Source of the DNA: Parashewanella sp965200795
GTDB taxonomy: Bacteria; Pseudomonadota; Gammaproteobacteria; Enterobacterales; Shewanellaceae
NCBI GenBank assembly: GCA_965200795.1
Contig: CBDAVB010000039.1
Coordinates: 1-64,000 of the forward strand
DNA length: 64,000 bases
Reading direction: 5' to 3'
In this document: piece by piece, positions 44,556-53,911 of the stretch
Layout: the number at the start of each line of letters is the position of its first letter
How positions within the stretch are numbered: the first letter of the stretch is position 1
Notes under the pieces: generated by a model
The model's database searches: none
Seen by the model: the letters and a program-made list of their open reading frames with translations, nothing else
Told to the model about the DNA's origin: nothing
Position numbers and translations under genes: made by a program

Positions 44556-45030
44556 CGGGTATTCCTTCTTTAGTTTTATCTTTGTGCATTGCTGTTATTT
44601 ATTAAGTCTGTCGCGACATTTACGCAATAAAAAACCAGTCAATTTTTTTTCATTTTAATTTCATTTTTATAAAAATCATTGGCTTACTATGATCATTTGT
44701 TGTGATGATATTCATCGCGAACTTGCCGCGAAGTTTAGCGAATTCATTCAGATGATTTTTGATACAGGCCATTATGATAACTGTGTGAATTTAAATGAAA
44801 TGAAAAATAAATGAAAGAAAACTGAAACAAAAAAGCAGTGCCCGCGCTTGTTTCCGAATGACTTTTGGTTAACAAATGGGATGTCAATTTGCGGAGCCGG
44901 GAAATGTTTTCGTGATTTTCCATTTCTCGCTGGCTCTTATCCGGCTCCCCCCCACACAACAGCCGGATAAGAGCCGCTCCCACCCGATACCATTCAAAAG
45001 ACAAGTCTGAAAGCAAGCTAAGGGAATAAT
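44556..45030. promoter_or_regulatory. Divergent promoter region between the two subtilase-type genes
   Basis: 475 bases. The part next to the protease is AT-rich (44630-44700) and should contain promoters in both directions, though I cannot assign -35/-10 boxes with confidence. Near the right gene lies a perfect 15-bp inverted repeat, described separately. AGGGA is the ribosome binding site for the gene at 45031. Confidence 0.6.
44932..44975. repeat. Perfect 15-bp inverted repeat (hairpin)
   Basis: GGCTCTTATCCGGCT (44932-44946) and AGCCGGATAAGAGCC (44961-44975) with a 14-base loop that starts with seven C. It lies 55 bases before the ATG at 45031. No T-run follows on either strand, so it is not a standard terminator; a 5' UTR structure or a small mobile repeat are alternatives. 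Confidence 0.85.
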
Positions 45031-48000
45031 ATGTCATTTAAAATAAATAAACTGGCTGCTTGTATTGCGATGGCCGCGGTTATGCCGACAATCGCAATTA
45101 ATGCCCAATCAACGGATCACACCGCGCTTTACAGCGCTAAAACAAGCGCTGCGCAAAACGCGGTCATTTACGTTCACCTGTCTCAATTCGGGTCACTATC
45201 AAAAGCAACGCTAAAAAATAAAAAACTGCTGGATAGTAAGCGCAAGCGGATTCAACAGCGGCAACAGAAAATTATCGCGGACATTAAAGCGATTGACGGC
45301 GCTATCGAGATTGTATCCTCTTCAAAGCTGTTTGGTAATTACTTACGTATCAAAGCGGGCCCGGATCAGATTGCGAAAATTAAAGCGGTCGCGGGCGTTA
45401 AACACGTCAATGTCGAAGCTCAGCCGGTATCGATTCCGGCGAGTGCGATAAATACGCTTTCCGCCGCCCGTAACAGCCGAACACAAAATGACGCTGACGT
45501 TGTTATTCCGCCGTTGTCTGACAATGCCAACGCCGGTGAGGGCGTGAAGATTGCCATCATAGGTACAGGTGTTGATTACACGCACAAATCTCTAGGCGGC
45601 GCGGGGACGGCCGAAGCTTACGCTGACGCGATAGCAAATGCCGCGGCACCCTTTGACGGTTTTCCAACCGACGTGGTTGTTGACGGCTTTGATTTAAGCA
45701 GCGAGAATTTCGGACAGGATTTAAACCCTATTGACCAAAATGTCAGTTGTATGCGCTGGGACGGTCAGAGTCCGAATACCGGTTTCGGTACTCGTCTTGC
45801 CAGCGCGGTACACCAGTTAGCTCCGGGGGCAAAACTGGCCGCCTACAAGACTTCTGACGCGCAGCGACCTGATCCTGATACGTGTCAGCTCAGAGGCGAG
45901 ACGACAGATAAATTTGTCGGGGCGATTGAGCGGGCGGTCGATCCGAAAGGCGACGGCAGCTTTGAGGGGCGCGCGGATATCATTGTTATCGATGCGTACG
46001 GTAACGCCGGTTTTTATCATAAAAATGATGAGGGCATCTCCGCGCCGGTCGTTGAAACCTACGCCATAGAAATGGCGTCAGCGCTTGGCACGTTAGTTGT
46101 CGTTAATGCCGGCAGCGCCGCCGATATTGTTGATAATCACTACAATCTCGCATGGCGCGCTGCCGCGCCGAGCGCGTTGACGGTCGGCGGCATGAGCCAG
46201 GACGCGCAGGGCGTGATGAAAGTCACCGCTAAAACGCCTTACGGGCCTGTTCGCGGCTCAAACCACTACAGCAAGCCGGATATGGTGTCCTACGCTGAAG
46301 GTGTTGAGGTCGCTGTCGCCGGCGCTAATGACAGTACCGAAAAAGCTTCAGATTCGGTTTTGGGCGCGGCGCGTATCGCGGCGGCGGCGGCAATCATTAA
46401 GTCTGAACGTCCGGAGCTGTCGATGACAGAAGTTAAAGCGCTATTGATGAATACCGCTGACAGTGAGGTGACGGGACGAGACGGCAAACAAGCCGAATTG
46501 ACCTTAATCGGTAACGGCATGGAAAATATGGAAGCGGCGCTGTCATCATCCGCGGTGATCTGGGAAAAGGGCAGCTATCAGCCGAACCTGAATTTCGGTT
46601 TTCAGGAAGGCGAGTCCAGCCAGCGTTTCGTTAAACAATTGCAAATTAAAAACTTATCCGAAGAAACGGTAACTTATCAGTTAAGTGTAGAAAACGACGG
46701 CAAAGACGGCGTGGCCGCTTTAACGTGGGAATTACCCGCGAGTGTCAGTGTGCCCGCCGGGCAGACCGTGGTATTTCCCGCGGTATTGAGTGTTGATTTT
46801 ACCAAGTTAGACAACTGGCCTCTCAATACGGCGGCTGATTTTAACAACGACAACTGGGCGAAAATAGAGTTAACCGGAAAGCTGATGTTAACCGCTGAGG
46901 ATCATCCTTCCCTGTCAGTGAGCTGGCTGGCGAAACCACGTGCGGCAACCGAGATAAGTCGTGACTTCTCAACCTTAGAATCCGTGTATCAGGTCGATCC
47001 TGCCTTCGGTTTCGGCCCGATGGCGGGCGCTTATATGCAAGACTTTACCAACCGAAGTCCGACTGAAACGACGTTTGCCGCAGTACCGCTGATGTTCCAT
47101 ACCGACTCAAAACCTGACGGAAAAGAATATACCCGTGGTAACTTAGTGTCAGATTTCGGCGGCGGTGTTTACGATGAGGCTCAGTGTGAATCGGGCAAAA
47201 AATTAATTGTCGCGACGCGTTTTTTTGACCCTAACGCGTCCGGTATGGCGAACCATTTGGATCGGGGTTTCGCGTCATTATTTGAATTCAGTGTTTACCA
47301 GGAGGAATTCGTGATGATGAACCGCTGGGATCAGCAAGTGACGGGTGAGCCGAGGGGCATGGTTTATGACGAAGGCTCACAAATGGTAATGAGCGGCTTT
47401 ATTGAGCCGGACGAAAACATGCGGCCCGTGGCATGGTATGTTGATTACAACATGACGTTTGATTACACCAATCCGCGCGGGCGCTACAAAAAATCGACGC
47501 TGCCGACTTACGTTAACGCGCACGGCCAAAGCGCTCTGGCGCAATACTGTTTGGAAGATTTATATCATGGTTCTGTGGTCAATTCTGTGGACTCGTTCAG
47601 TAAAAATCACGGCTGGATTGTGGGTACGGATCGTGACGCAAGAAACGACATCGGCGAGCCGATGATGCAGTACAACCCGGTTAAATACGGAAAAGTCGAA
47701 ACTCAAGATGATTTCGGCGGCGGTATCGGCATCAATTTTGGTATCGGCCCCGGTCCGGCTCCCGCGCCTGAGAAAAACCTCGGCGGACTTCCGTTATTCA
47801 GTAAGCCGGTAGAACAAGGTGAAGCCCCTGATTATTCCCCCATCATGACATTAGCTTCCGGTGAAACGGCTCAGTTAACAGCAGTCAGTGAATGTGCGTT
47901 TGAATTTGGTTTCGGTCCGGTATTGGGTTGCCAGAACCCGGGTATGCTGCTGATGAGCCTGAACGATAACTGGTCTATGTGGTCAAGAATGGATACGCGG

Positions 48001-48723
48001 GACTCCATTATGCCGATGCCGAAAGCCGATCAGGAGCACAGCGTCAATGAGGACGCGCAGGCGGGAGCCGTAGTCGGTACGATAGAGTTAGACGCTAACG
48101 GATTCTTTGCTGACGCCGACTTTGATCATCAAGATTATCCTTACAATTTAAATTTGATGAATGCCATCGCCGGCGAGCCTTTCGCGGTTGACGCTAAAGG
48201 TGTCATCACGGTTAACAACCCTGACGCCATTGATTTTGACCAAGGGCATGAGCGTTTCGAGCTGGAAGTGGTCGCCAATAAAGGAAACAACCACTCACCG
48301 GCGGCGACCATTTACGTCAATATTAATCCTGTCAATGACATCGCGCCTGAGCTCGTGGCTGAATTTGCCGCGGTAACGGTCGAAACCGGGGAAGCCGTTG
48401 AAGTCAATGCCGCCGGGCACTTCACTGATGCGGAAGGTGACGCTCTTACCTTTACCGCTGAAGGTTTACCCGATGGTGTTACCATTGACGCGAACTCAGG
48501 CATAATTTCGGGCGCTTCCGCTAATGCGGGCGGCTTTGACGTGACGGTAACGGCTGATGACACAGTCAATACCGCTGAGGCGAACTTTTTGATGACCGTA
48601 AACGCGCAGCAAGCGGCTGAGCCGCCGCAGGAGAGCGACAGCAGCAGCGGCAGCTTCGGCTTCGGATTGTTAGCGTTCGCCGGTTTGTTAGGCGCTGTTC
48701 GCCGCCGTTCAATGACTCAGTAA
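45031..48723 (+). CDS. Subtilase-fold pseudoenzyme, secreted, with C-terminal sorting tail
   Basis: 1230 residues with a signal peptide (to about QS, residue 27) and a propeptide-like region (40-130). A peptidase S8 fold follows in which every active-site position is changed: Asp to G178 (IAIIGTGVDYTH), His to F252 (GFGTRLAS), Ser to V443 (SDSVLGAARIA) and the oxyanion Asn to S362 (NAGSAAD). The flanking fold motifs are kept, so it is a subtilase without proteolytic activity. Later parts include Glu/Asp-rich cadherin-like or Ig-like domains (INPVNDIAPELVAEF, FTDAEGDALTFTAEGLPDGV). The end SSSGSFGFGLLAFAGLLG then RRR is a GlyGly-CTERM-type tail. Transcribed away from the active protease, so it may act as its chaperone, inhibitor or a binding protein. 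Confidence 0.9.
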   Translation: MSFKINKLAACIAMAAVMPTIAINAQSTDHTALYSAKTSAAQNAVIYVHLSQFGSLSKATLKNKKLLDSKRKRIQQRQQKIIADIKAIDGAIEIVSSSKLFGNYLRIKAGPDQIAKIKAVAGVKHVNVEAQPVSIPASAINTLSAARNSRTQNDADVVIPPLSDNANAGEGVKIAIIGTGVDYTHKSLGGAGTAEAYADAIANAAAPFDGFPTDVVVDGFDLSSENFGQDLNPIDQNVSCMRWDGQSPNTGFGTRLASAVHQLAPGAKLAAYKTSDAQRPDPDTCQLRGETTDKFVGAIERAVDPKGDGSFEGRADIIVIDAYGNAGFYHKNDEGISAPVVETYAIEMASALGTLVVVNAGSAADIVDNHYNLAWRAAAPSALTVGGMSQDAQGVMKVTAKTPYGPVRGSNHYSKPDMVSYAEGVEVAVAGANDSTEKASDSVLGAARIAAAAAIIKSERPELSMTEVKALLMNTADSEVTGRDGKQAELTLIGNGMENMEAALSSSAVIWEKGSYQPNLNFGFQEGESSQRFVKQLQIKNLSEETVTYQLSVENDGKDGVAALTWELPASVSVPAGQTVVFPAVLSVDFTKLDNWPLNTAADFNNDNWAKIELTGKLMLTAEDHPSLSVSWLAKPRAATEISRDFSTLESVYQVDPAFGFGPMAGAYMQDFTNRSPTETTFAAVPLMFHTDSKPDGKEYTRGNLVSDFGGGVYDEAQCESGKKLIVATRFFDPNASGMANHLDRGFASLFEFSVYQEEFVMMNRWDQQVTGEPRGMVYDEGSQMVMSGFIEPDENMRPVAWYVDYNMTFDYTNPRGRYKKSTLPTYVNAHGQSALAQYCLEDLYHGSVVNSVDSFSKNHGWIVGTDRDARNDIGEPMMQYNPVKYGKVETQDDFGGGIGINFGIGPGPAPAPEKNLGGLPLFSKPVEQGEAPDYSPIMTLASGETAQLTAVSECAFEFGFGPVLGCQNPGMLLMSLNDNWSMWSRMDTRDSIMPMPKADQEHSVNEDAQAGAVVGTIELDANGFFADADFDHQDYPYNLNLMNAIAGEPFAVDAKGVITVNNPDAIDFDQGHERFELEVVANKGNNHSPAATIYVNINPVNDIAPELVAEFAAVTVETGEAVEVNAAGHFTDAEGDALTFTAEGLPDGVTIDANSGIISGASANAGGFDVTVTADDTVNTAEANFLMTVNAQQAAEPPQESDSSSGSFGFGLLAFAGLLGAVRRRSMTQ

Positions 48724-48748
48724 TCATTTACGACTGGTATTTACGCCG

Positions 48749-48776
48749 AAAGAGCATCAGTTTGATGCTCTTTTTA
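48749..48776 (+). terminator. Rho-independent terminator
   Basis: AAGAGCATCA, loop GTT, TGATGCTC then TTTTT: a strong stem with a T-run 25 bases after the stop of the subtilase-fold gene. It separates this gene from the regulator downstream. Confidence 0.85.
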
Positions 48777-48986
48777 CCTTTTCTGTCAGCATTAAACTCT
48801 GTCCGAGTCAAAAGTCTCAGGGTAACTGTCTGTATCATGGTTTGTGTTGGTGATTAAACACTGACTGATGACGCAAACGCCATGAATACACTGTTTTATT
48901 CACAGGTATTGGTTAATCATTATTTGCGGTCTATGATGATGCACCGTAATTCGTTATTGGTATGAAATGAGGTAATAACTAAAATA

Positions 48987-51050
48987 ATGATCGCCTTACC
49001 ATTCCAGAAATTTCAGCTCGGTGATTGCGTCATTAACTGCAATGACATGACCGTCAATCATCTTGAACAAAGCCAGTCTCTACCCGCGAAAGTGTTTGAA
49101 TTTCTCAAGCTTTTAGTTATTAACGCGCAACAAACAGTAACCAAAGAGCAAGCCATTGAACTGGTGTGGGAAAATAACGTCGAAGTCGGAAAGCGAGGAA
49201 TAAGTAACGCCATATGGCAGCTGAGGAAAACCTGGTCCGAACTCGGCCTGGAGCCGGATGATTATTTTAAAACCGTTCCTAAAGTGGGTTATCAGCTGCT
49301 CGTCCCGGTAACCCCTGTCAATGAGATCTCCGGCGCTTTCGTCGCGCGGCACCGGCGCTCTAACGCACGGATAATATTGGCTGTCATCGGTCTGTTAATA
49401 TTGCTGTGGCTGATGATATTCTGGAAACCCGGGCAACCAGCGGTTACCAAAGTTGTTCAAAAACCGGTCAGAATCACTCACTATGAAGGGGTTGAAGAGC
49501 AGGCCGCGATTTCACCGGACGGCAAGCGGATGGCGTTTTTGTGGCAACGTGAACGTAAGCCGGCGCAAATCTACATCAAAGACTTAACCGATGCCACGGC
49601 GCCGCTAAGGCAGGTTTCCATGTCCTCATTCTCTGAAATGAGCCCGGCATGGTCGCCGGACGGACAATCACTGGCCTATATGCGAATTCAGGCGCGTGCT
49701 CACTGTGAAATCAGAATCCGTGATCTCATCTCCAACCGTGATAGTCTGGTGGATAAAGGCTGTGCCGGCCAGGGTTTTCGCAGAAATTTAGCTTGGTCAC
49801 CAAACGGCGGCAAATTAGCTTACGTGAAATCCTCGGCGGACAAAAAATCGATTTTTATTCATAACCTGTCCACTCAAGAAAATACGCCGCTTGCGGAGTC
49901 TGAAAAAGAAATACAAGACGTGCTTATACAATGGTCATCGGACTCAGAGCGGATCTTATATGTTCAAGAGCGGGAAATGTCCGCTGAGCTGGCGGTACAT
50001 GATCTAAAAACGACAATAACACAAGTTCTGCCTTATACCCGTGACATGATTATCGGCTTAGCCTGGGATCATCAGACAAACCGAGTGTTCACCACCGCCC
50101 TGCTGGAAGGCAGTTTTGTGATTGAGTCAATTAACCTTGACGACTTTAACGTAGCTGAATTTCATCGTGACCGAACCATCAGCAGCTTAGCCGTGAACCA
50201 AGCTGAACGTAAGTTGTATTACTCTAACCATATCGGGCAGGAGTTCATTACTGTTCGGGATCTTGACACCGGGACGATTCAGTCGCAGGTCATTTCATCG
50301 TCCCGGGATCTTTTCGGGCAATATCTGGCGGCAACCGATGAAATACTTTACGTATCAAATCGAAACGGCAGCTGGGAATTATGGAGCAAGAAAGACGGTC
50401 AGAACCTGATGTTAACCAAGGCGCGGGGCTTGGTAAGCTTACCCTCGGTCTCGCCCGCTGACGGTCAGTTTGCGGTGCTCGTCAAACCTAAAGGCGAAAA
50501 AGATTACCAGCTGTTCTGGGGCGACAGGCAGACCGATGAGTTAATCAGGCTGCCTGAATTTGCCGGCAGGAAGATTAAATATCCGTCTTTTACCGAGGAC
50601 GGGACAGGAATCGTATTCAGCGCTGAAACCGCCGGGCGCTGGCGGATCCTGCGTTACAACTTCGCTGATAAGACATTCACGCCGCTTCATCAGGCCAACG
50701 CCAGATACACCACGCAAACAAGCCGCGGCCTCTATTTCAGCAAAGTAAATCAGTCGGGGATTTATTATTATGATTTTGCGACACAGACGGAGCGTTTGCT
50801 GATCGCTGAGCTATCTCAAAGTGACTGGGGTAACTTTTATGTTGAAAATGACGCGGTGTTCTATGTTTCGAGAGCCAAAGACAGAGACTTCCTGAAAAAG
50901 CGAAATATTGATGGTGAAGTTGAAACTTTATTTGAATTACCGGCTAAAAGTATCCGAACAGGGCGGGCGCTCGCAAAAGGCAAACAAGGGCAGGTGGTTG
51001 TCAGCATGTTAGGGATAAATGACGCCGATATCTATAAGATTGATTTATAA
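48987..51050 (+). CDS. ToxR/CadC-type transmembrane transcriptional regulator with beta-propeller sensor domain
   Basis: 687 residues. N-terminal winged-helix of the OmpR/PhoB type (residues about 5-108, ending in the typical KTVPKVGYQLL). Then comes a basic stretch and one membrane helix (about 125-146, ILAVIGLLILLWLMIFW). The remaining 530 residues, predicted outside the membrane, carry TolB/WD40-like propeller blades (AAISPDGKRMAFLWQ, PAWSPDGQSLAYM, LAWSPNGGKLAYV). Such regulators bind DNA directly from the membrane after sensing a periplasmic signal. Its place after the subtilase-fold gene suggests control of these secreted proteins; that is inference. Confidence 0.92.
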   Translation: MIALPFQKFQLGDCVINCNDMTVNHLEQSQSLPAKVFEFLKLLVINAQQTVTKEQAIELVWENNVEVGKRGISNAIWQLRKTWSELGLEPDDYFKTVPKVGYQLLVPVTPVNEISGAFVARHRRSNARIILAVIGLLILLWLMIFWKPGQPAVTKVVQKPVRITHYEGVEEQAAISPDGKRMAFLWQRERKPAQIYIKDLTDATAPLRQVSMSSFSEMSPAWSPDGQSLAYMRIQARAHCEIRIRDLISNRDSLVDKGCAGQGFRRNLAWSPNGGKLAYVKSSADKKSIFIHNLSTQENTPLAESEKEIQDVLIQWSSDSERILYVQEREMSAELAVHDLKTTITQVLPYTRDMIIGLAWDHQTNRVFTTALLEGSFVIESINLDDFNVAEFHRDRTISSLAVNQAERKLYYSNHIGQEFITVRDLDTGTIQSQVISSSRDLFGQYLAATDEILYVSNRNGSWELWSKKDGQNLMLTKARGLVSLPSVSPADGQFAVLVKPKGEKDYQLFWGDRQTDELIRLPEFAGRKIKYPSFTEDGTGIVFSAETAGRWRILRYNFADKTFTPLHQANARYTTQTSRGLYFSKVNQSGIYYYDFATQTERLLIAELSQSDWGNFYVENDAVFYVSRAKDRDFLKKRNIDGEVETLFELPAKSIRTGRALAKGKQGQVVVSMLGINDADIYKIDL

Positions 51051-51066
51051 AGCGGAATACTTTAAG

Positions 51067-51106
51067 AGCAAGTTTTCCTTAACTCTCAATCAAAACTGCT
51101 TTTTTA
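51067..51106 (+). terminator. Possible terminator after the regulator
   Basis: AGCAAGTTTT pairs with AAAACTGCT (one bulge) across an 18-20 base loop and is followed by a T-run. It lies 17 bases after the stop at 51050. Confidence 0.45.
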
Positions 51107-51349
51107 AATAAGGGATCTTGCGAAACAAAAGATAGCAATTTAAATTTCAGCGCTTCATCTGTCATACCTGAAAAGGCGGGAAATGGAATAACGACAGTTT
51201 TGTATGCCGGTTATCCGGCGATGTCCGCAAAATTAACCAAAGGCACTGAACTGCGGCCTTCGCTGGAGTAACGGATTGGTTTGTATGCACTCTTCTGTGA
51301 CGTTCCTGACAAAAAACCGGGGATGTTTCTAGCTAAAGAACACTTTTAA
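51107..51349. repeat. Gene-free region with REP/MITE-like remnants
   Basis: 51160-51260 resembles the REP-like elements of the paralogue array (GTCATACCTG, then GCCGGTTATCCGGCG). It contains ACGACAGTTTTGTATGCCGG, also present in the IS30-derived MITEs. I see no gene. Confidence 0.5.
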
Positions 51350-51577
51350 TCGCAACCGGATAAAGGTGATGTAAATAAAAATATAATCTTTGATTCGAAA
51401 GTAGTTTCTCAAGAGCAATTTGTGCAACACTTCAAACAGATTCATTCTGATTGCGATGATTTAAACGTATCAATTATTGCCGAACCAAGACTTGAACATC
51501 AATTTGTCGTTAATATAAGTAGTTTTATCAGAACTGAGTCACCAAATTCAGTTGCTGATTGGAGTATGAATAACTAA
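51350..51577 (+). pseudogene. Open frame remnant without a start, unknown
   Basis: A 75-codon open frame reading KNIIFDSKVVSQEQFVQHFK and later VSIIAEPRLEHQFVVNISSF, ending SVADWSMNN. It has no good start codon: the frame opens after a TAA at 51347. Codon choice looks genuine. It is probably the 3' end of a cassette gene; a degenerate attC-like hairpin follows its stop. Confidence 0.45.
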
Positions 51578-51637
51578 CAAGAGACTTCAACATGGACAAA
51601 CTCGTTGAGTTTTCGCATGTTAACAAGGCGTCAGGTG
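51569..51637 (+). other. Degenerate attC-like hairpin
   Basis: Starts AACTAACAAG (R''-like, containing the preceding stop) and ends AAGGCGTCAGG (R'-like, with GTCAGG in place of GTTAGG). Between them are nested inverted repeats AACATG/CATGTT and AAACTC/GAGTTT. Size and plan fit an attC. The changed R' core would lower or abolish recombination. Confidence 0.45.
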
Positions 51638-51683
51638 TATGGTGAAGTCATGAGCATTCAACAGTTAATAGGCTCTTATTAGT

Positions 51684-52223
51684 ATGGACTTTATTGCCCC
51701 AACTCTTCTTTTTTTAGTAATTATAACTGTCTTATCCATTGTTTGGAGTACGCTGAAAACGGGTATTTCTCCTATGATGAGTTCAAGCAAAGCGTGCAAA
51801 ACCATGCTTGGAGAAATAGATATGGATAAAGAAGGATCTTTAATCGATCTAGGCTCTGGTTGGGGCACGCTTGTTATAGCGGTTGCCCAAAAGTATCCCG
51901 ACAAGCAAGTTATAGGCTACGAGTTATCTTGGCTTCCGTGGTTAGTTTCAACAATTTTGAAATGTAGTTTACGTTTAGATAACCTTACAATTTATCGTAA
52001 AGACTTTACAAATGCGGAACTAAATACTGCCTCGAATCTAGTCTGTTACCTTTTCCCCGGAGCGATGATCGCTCTTCAAGAAAAGCTGGAGGATGAAGTT
52101 TTTAATAAGATCACCATTGTGAGCAACACATTCGCTTTACCTTCATATCAACCAACAAGAGTTATCAGACTCAGAGATCTCTACCAAACACCTATTTACG
52201 TATACCATTGGCAACCAAAGTGA
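51684..52223 (+). CDS. Membrane-anchored class I SAM-dependent methyltransferase
   Basis: 179 residues. One N-terminal membrane helix (APTLLFLVIITVLSIVWS), then a Rossmann-type core with motif I LIDLGSGWGTLVIAVA and acidic motif II VIGYELSW. NLVCYLFPGAM stands at the motif IV position. It would bind S-adenosylmethionine; the substrate cannot be told. The core is short (about 150 residues). The gene is AT-rich, follows a degenerate attC-like site, and ends 30 bases before an IS256 insertion, so it may be a stranded cassette. Confidence 0.8.
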   Translation: MDFIAPTLLFLVIITVLSIVWSTLKTGISPMMSSSKACKTMLGEIDMDKEGSLIDLGSGWGTLVIAVAQKYPDKQVIGYELSWLPWLVSTILKCSLRLDNLTIYRKDFTNAELNTASNLVCYLFPGAMIALQEKLEDEVFNKITIVSNTFALPSYQPTRVIRLRDLYQTPIYVYHWQPK

Positions 52224-52232
52224 CTTTTTGTA

Positions 52233-53526
52233 GGTAGTGTTTAGAAATCTGTGTCATTTCGGTAAAATGTCAAAAACAGGAATGACATAATGACTCAAAA
52301 TTTCGATTTCAATAAAGCTTTAGAACAACTTCAATCAGGTAAAGGTTTAACTGGTGCGGATGGTGTTCTCACCCCTTTAATCAAACAACTAACAGAAGCA
52401 GCGCTTAAAGCAGAACTTGATCAACATTTAGACTCAGATCTTGAGCCCAATCGAAGAAATGGTTTTAGTAAAAAAACCGTTAAATCTTCAGTTGGCGAAT
52501 TTGAGTTAGAAACGCCAAGAGACAGAGCCGGCAACTTTGAGCCTCAGCTTGTCAAAAAAAATCAAACTAAGCTCTCTGATGAAATTGATCGTAAGATTTT
52601 GTCAATGTTTTCAATGGGTATGAGTTATCGTGATATCAAATCTCATGTGGCTGATTTGTATGGTTTAGAGCTTTCAGAAGCCAGTTTGACGGCTGTGACC
52701 GATCAGCTTATTCCTCAGCTCAAAGAATGGCAGCAACGCAGTTTAGACGAGGTCTATCCAATTATTTGGCTGGATGCGATTCACTATAAAGTCAAAGACA
52801 ATGGTCGCTATGTCAGTAAGGCTATTTACACGATTCTAGGCGTTAATCTCGAAGGTAAGAAAGAGTTACTTGGCCTGTATCTTTCAGAGTCAGAAGGTGC
52901 TAATTATTGGCTTTCGGTACTGACCGATCTTCATAATCGTGGTGTTAAGGATATCTTAATTGCTTGTGTTGACGGGTTAAACGGTTTTCCTGAAGCTATT
53001 GCCAGCATTTACCCGGAGACAGAAGTTCAGCTTTGCGTAATTCATCAGGTACGCAACTCAATGAAGTATGTGGCATCTAAGCATCAAAAGGCGTTTATGG
53101 CTGATTTAAAGCCGGTTTACAGAGCGACAAGTAAATCGGCTGCTGAAACGGCTTTAGATGAGCTGGAAAACAAATGGGGTAGCCAGTATCCAATCGTTAT
53201 CGACTCTTGGCGCAGAAAGTGGGAGAACTTGTCCGTTTACTTCAAATATCCAGAATATGTACGTCGAGTGATTTACACGACCAATGCGATTGAAGCCGTA
53301 CATCGCCAGTTTAGGAAACTCACCAAAACAGAAAGGGGCATTTCCAAATGAAAACAGCTTGCTAAAATTGCTTTATGCGGGCATATTGAATGCCTCTAAA
53401 AAGTGGACAATGCCAGTCCAAAATTGGAGGCTAGCATTGTCACAATTTGCAATCCATTTTGAAGGCAGATTGGATAACGTATTAGAAATTTAGAATTTAG
53501 GCTGACACAGAATTTTGAACGCCCTC
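52233..53526 (+). mobile_element. IS256-family element, second copy
   Basis: 1294 bp with the same ends as the copy at 35614, flanked by a perfect 8-bp duplication TTTTTGTA (52225-52232, 53527-53534). One base longer than the first copy because of the insertion described in the transposase entry. Confidence 0.95.
52290..53493 (+). pseudogene. IS256-family transposase with one-base insertion
   Basis: Identical or nearly so to the intact transposase at 35671 until about residue 348. There CAAAACAAAAGG of the first copy reads CAAAACAGAAAGG (near 53330). The frame then ends at 53351 after LTKTERGISK, and the last 47 residues (KGAFPNENSLLKLLYAGILN and on) follow in another frame. The lost part lies after the catalytic Glu but is likely needed. 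Confidence 0.93.
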
Positions 53527-53534
53527 TTTTTGTA

Positions 53535-53911
53535 TTCCCTGGATCTCATCAATAAGCGACTCACTTTGCTTCAGATGTGCCTGAGCCTCAGCGGCGATCT
53601 ATCGATACTTATTACCACCAAGACTTTGTTGCGTTTACTGTAAATTCAGCGGGTTGACCTTGTCCTCATCGTTGGGTGAGCGTCGTTATTTCTATTATCT
53701 TTATACTTCGGTTTATCAGCCAAAACCCCTTGGACGTATAATCCCCGTAAACTGCATCGTTTGCTGGCAGCAGCGACATGAGCACCGGGCTTTTTTACGC
53801 TCCGCGGGTTCGATTGCGATGAAATCCAGTTTCCCCGCCATCATCAAACACAGCTGTATCTGCCTGAGTTTCTTTTTAGCGCCGCCATGCAGCAGCCCGT
53901 AATTCGTTGTC
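53535..53911. other. Unassigned debris between IS256 and IS66
   Basis: No convincing gene. The minus strand has a short frame reading AGKLDFIAIEPAERKKARCS near 53800, which I cannot place. Likely remains of older insertions. Confidence 0.35.

Noticed and set aside
53284..53493. Separate 69-residue gene downstream of the second IS256 transposase
   Set aside because: It is the C-terminus of that transposase in a shifted frame after a one-base insertion.
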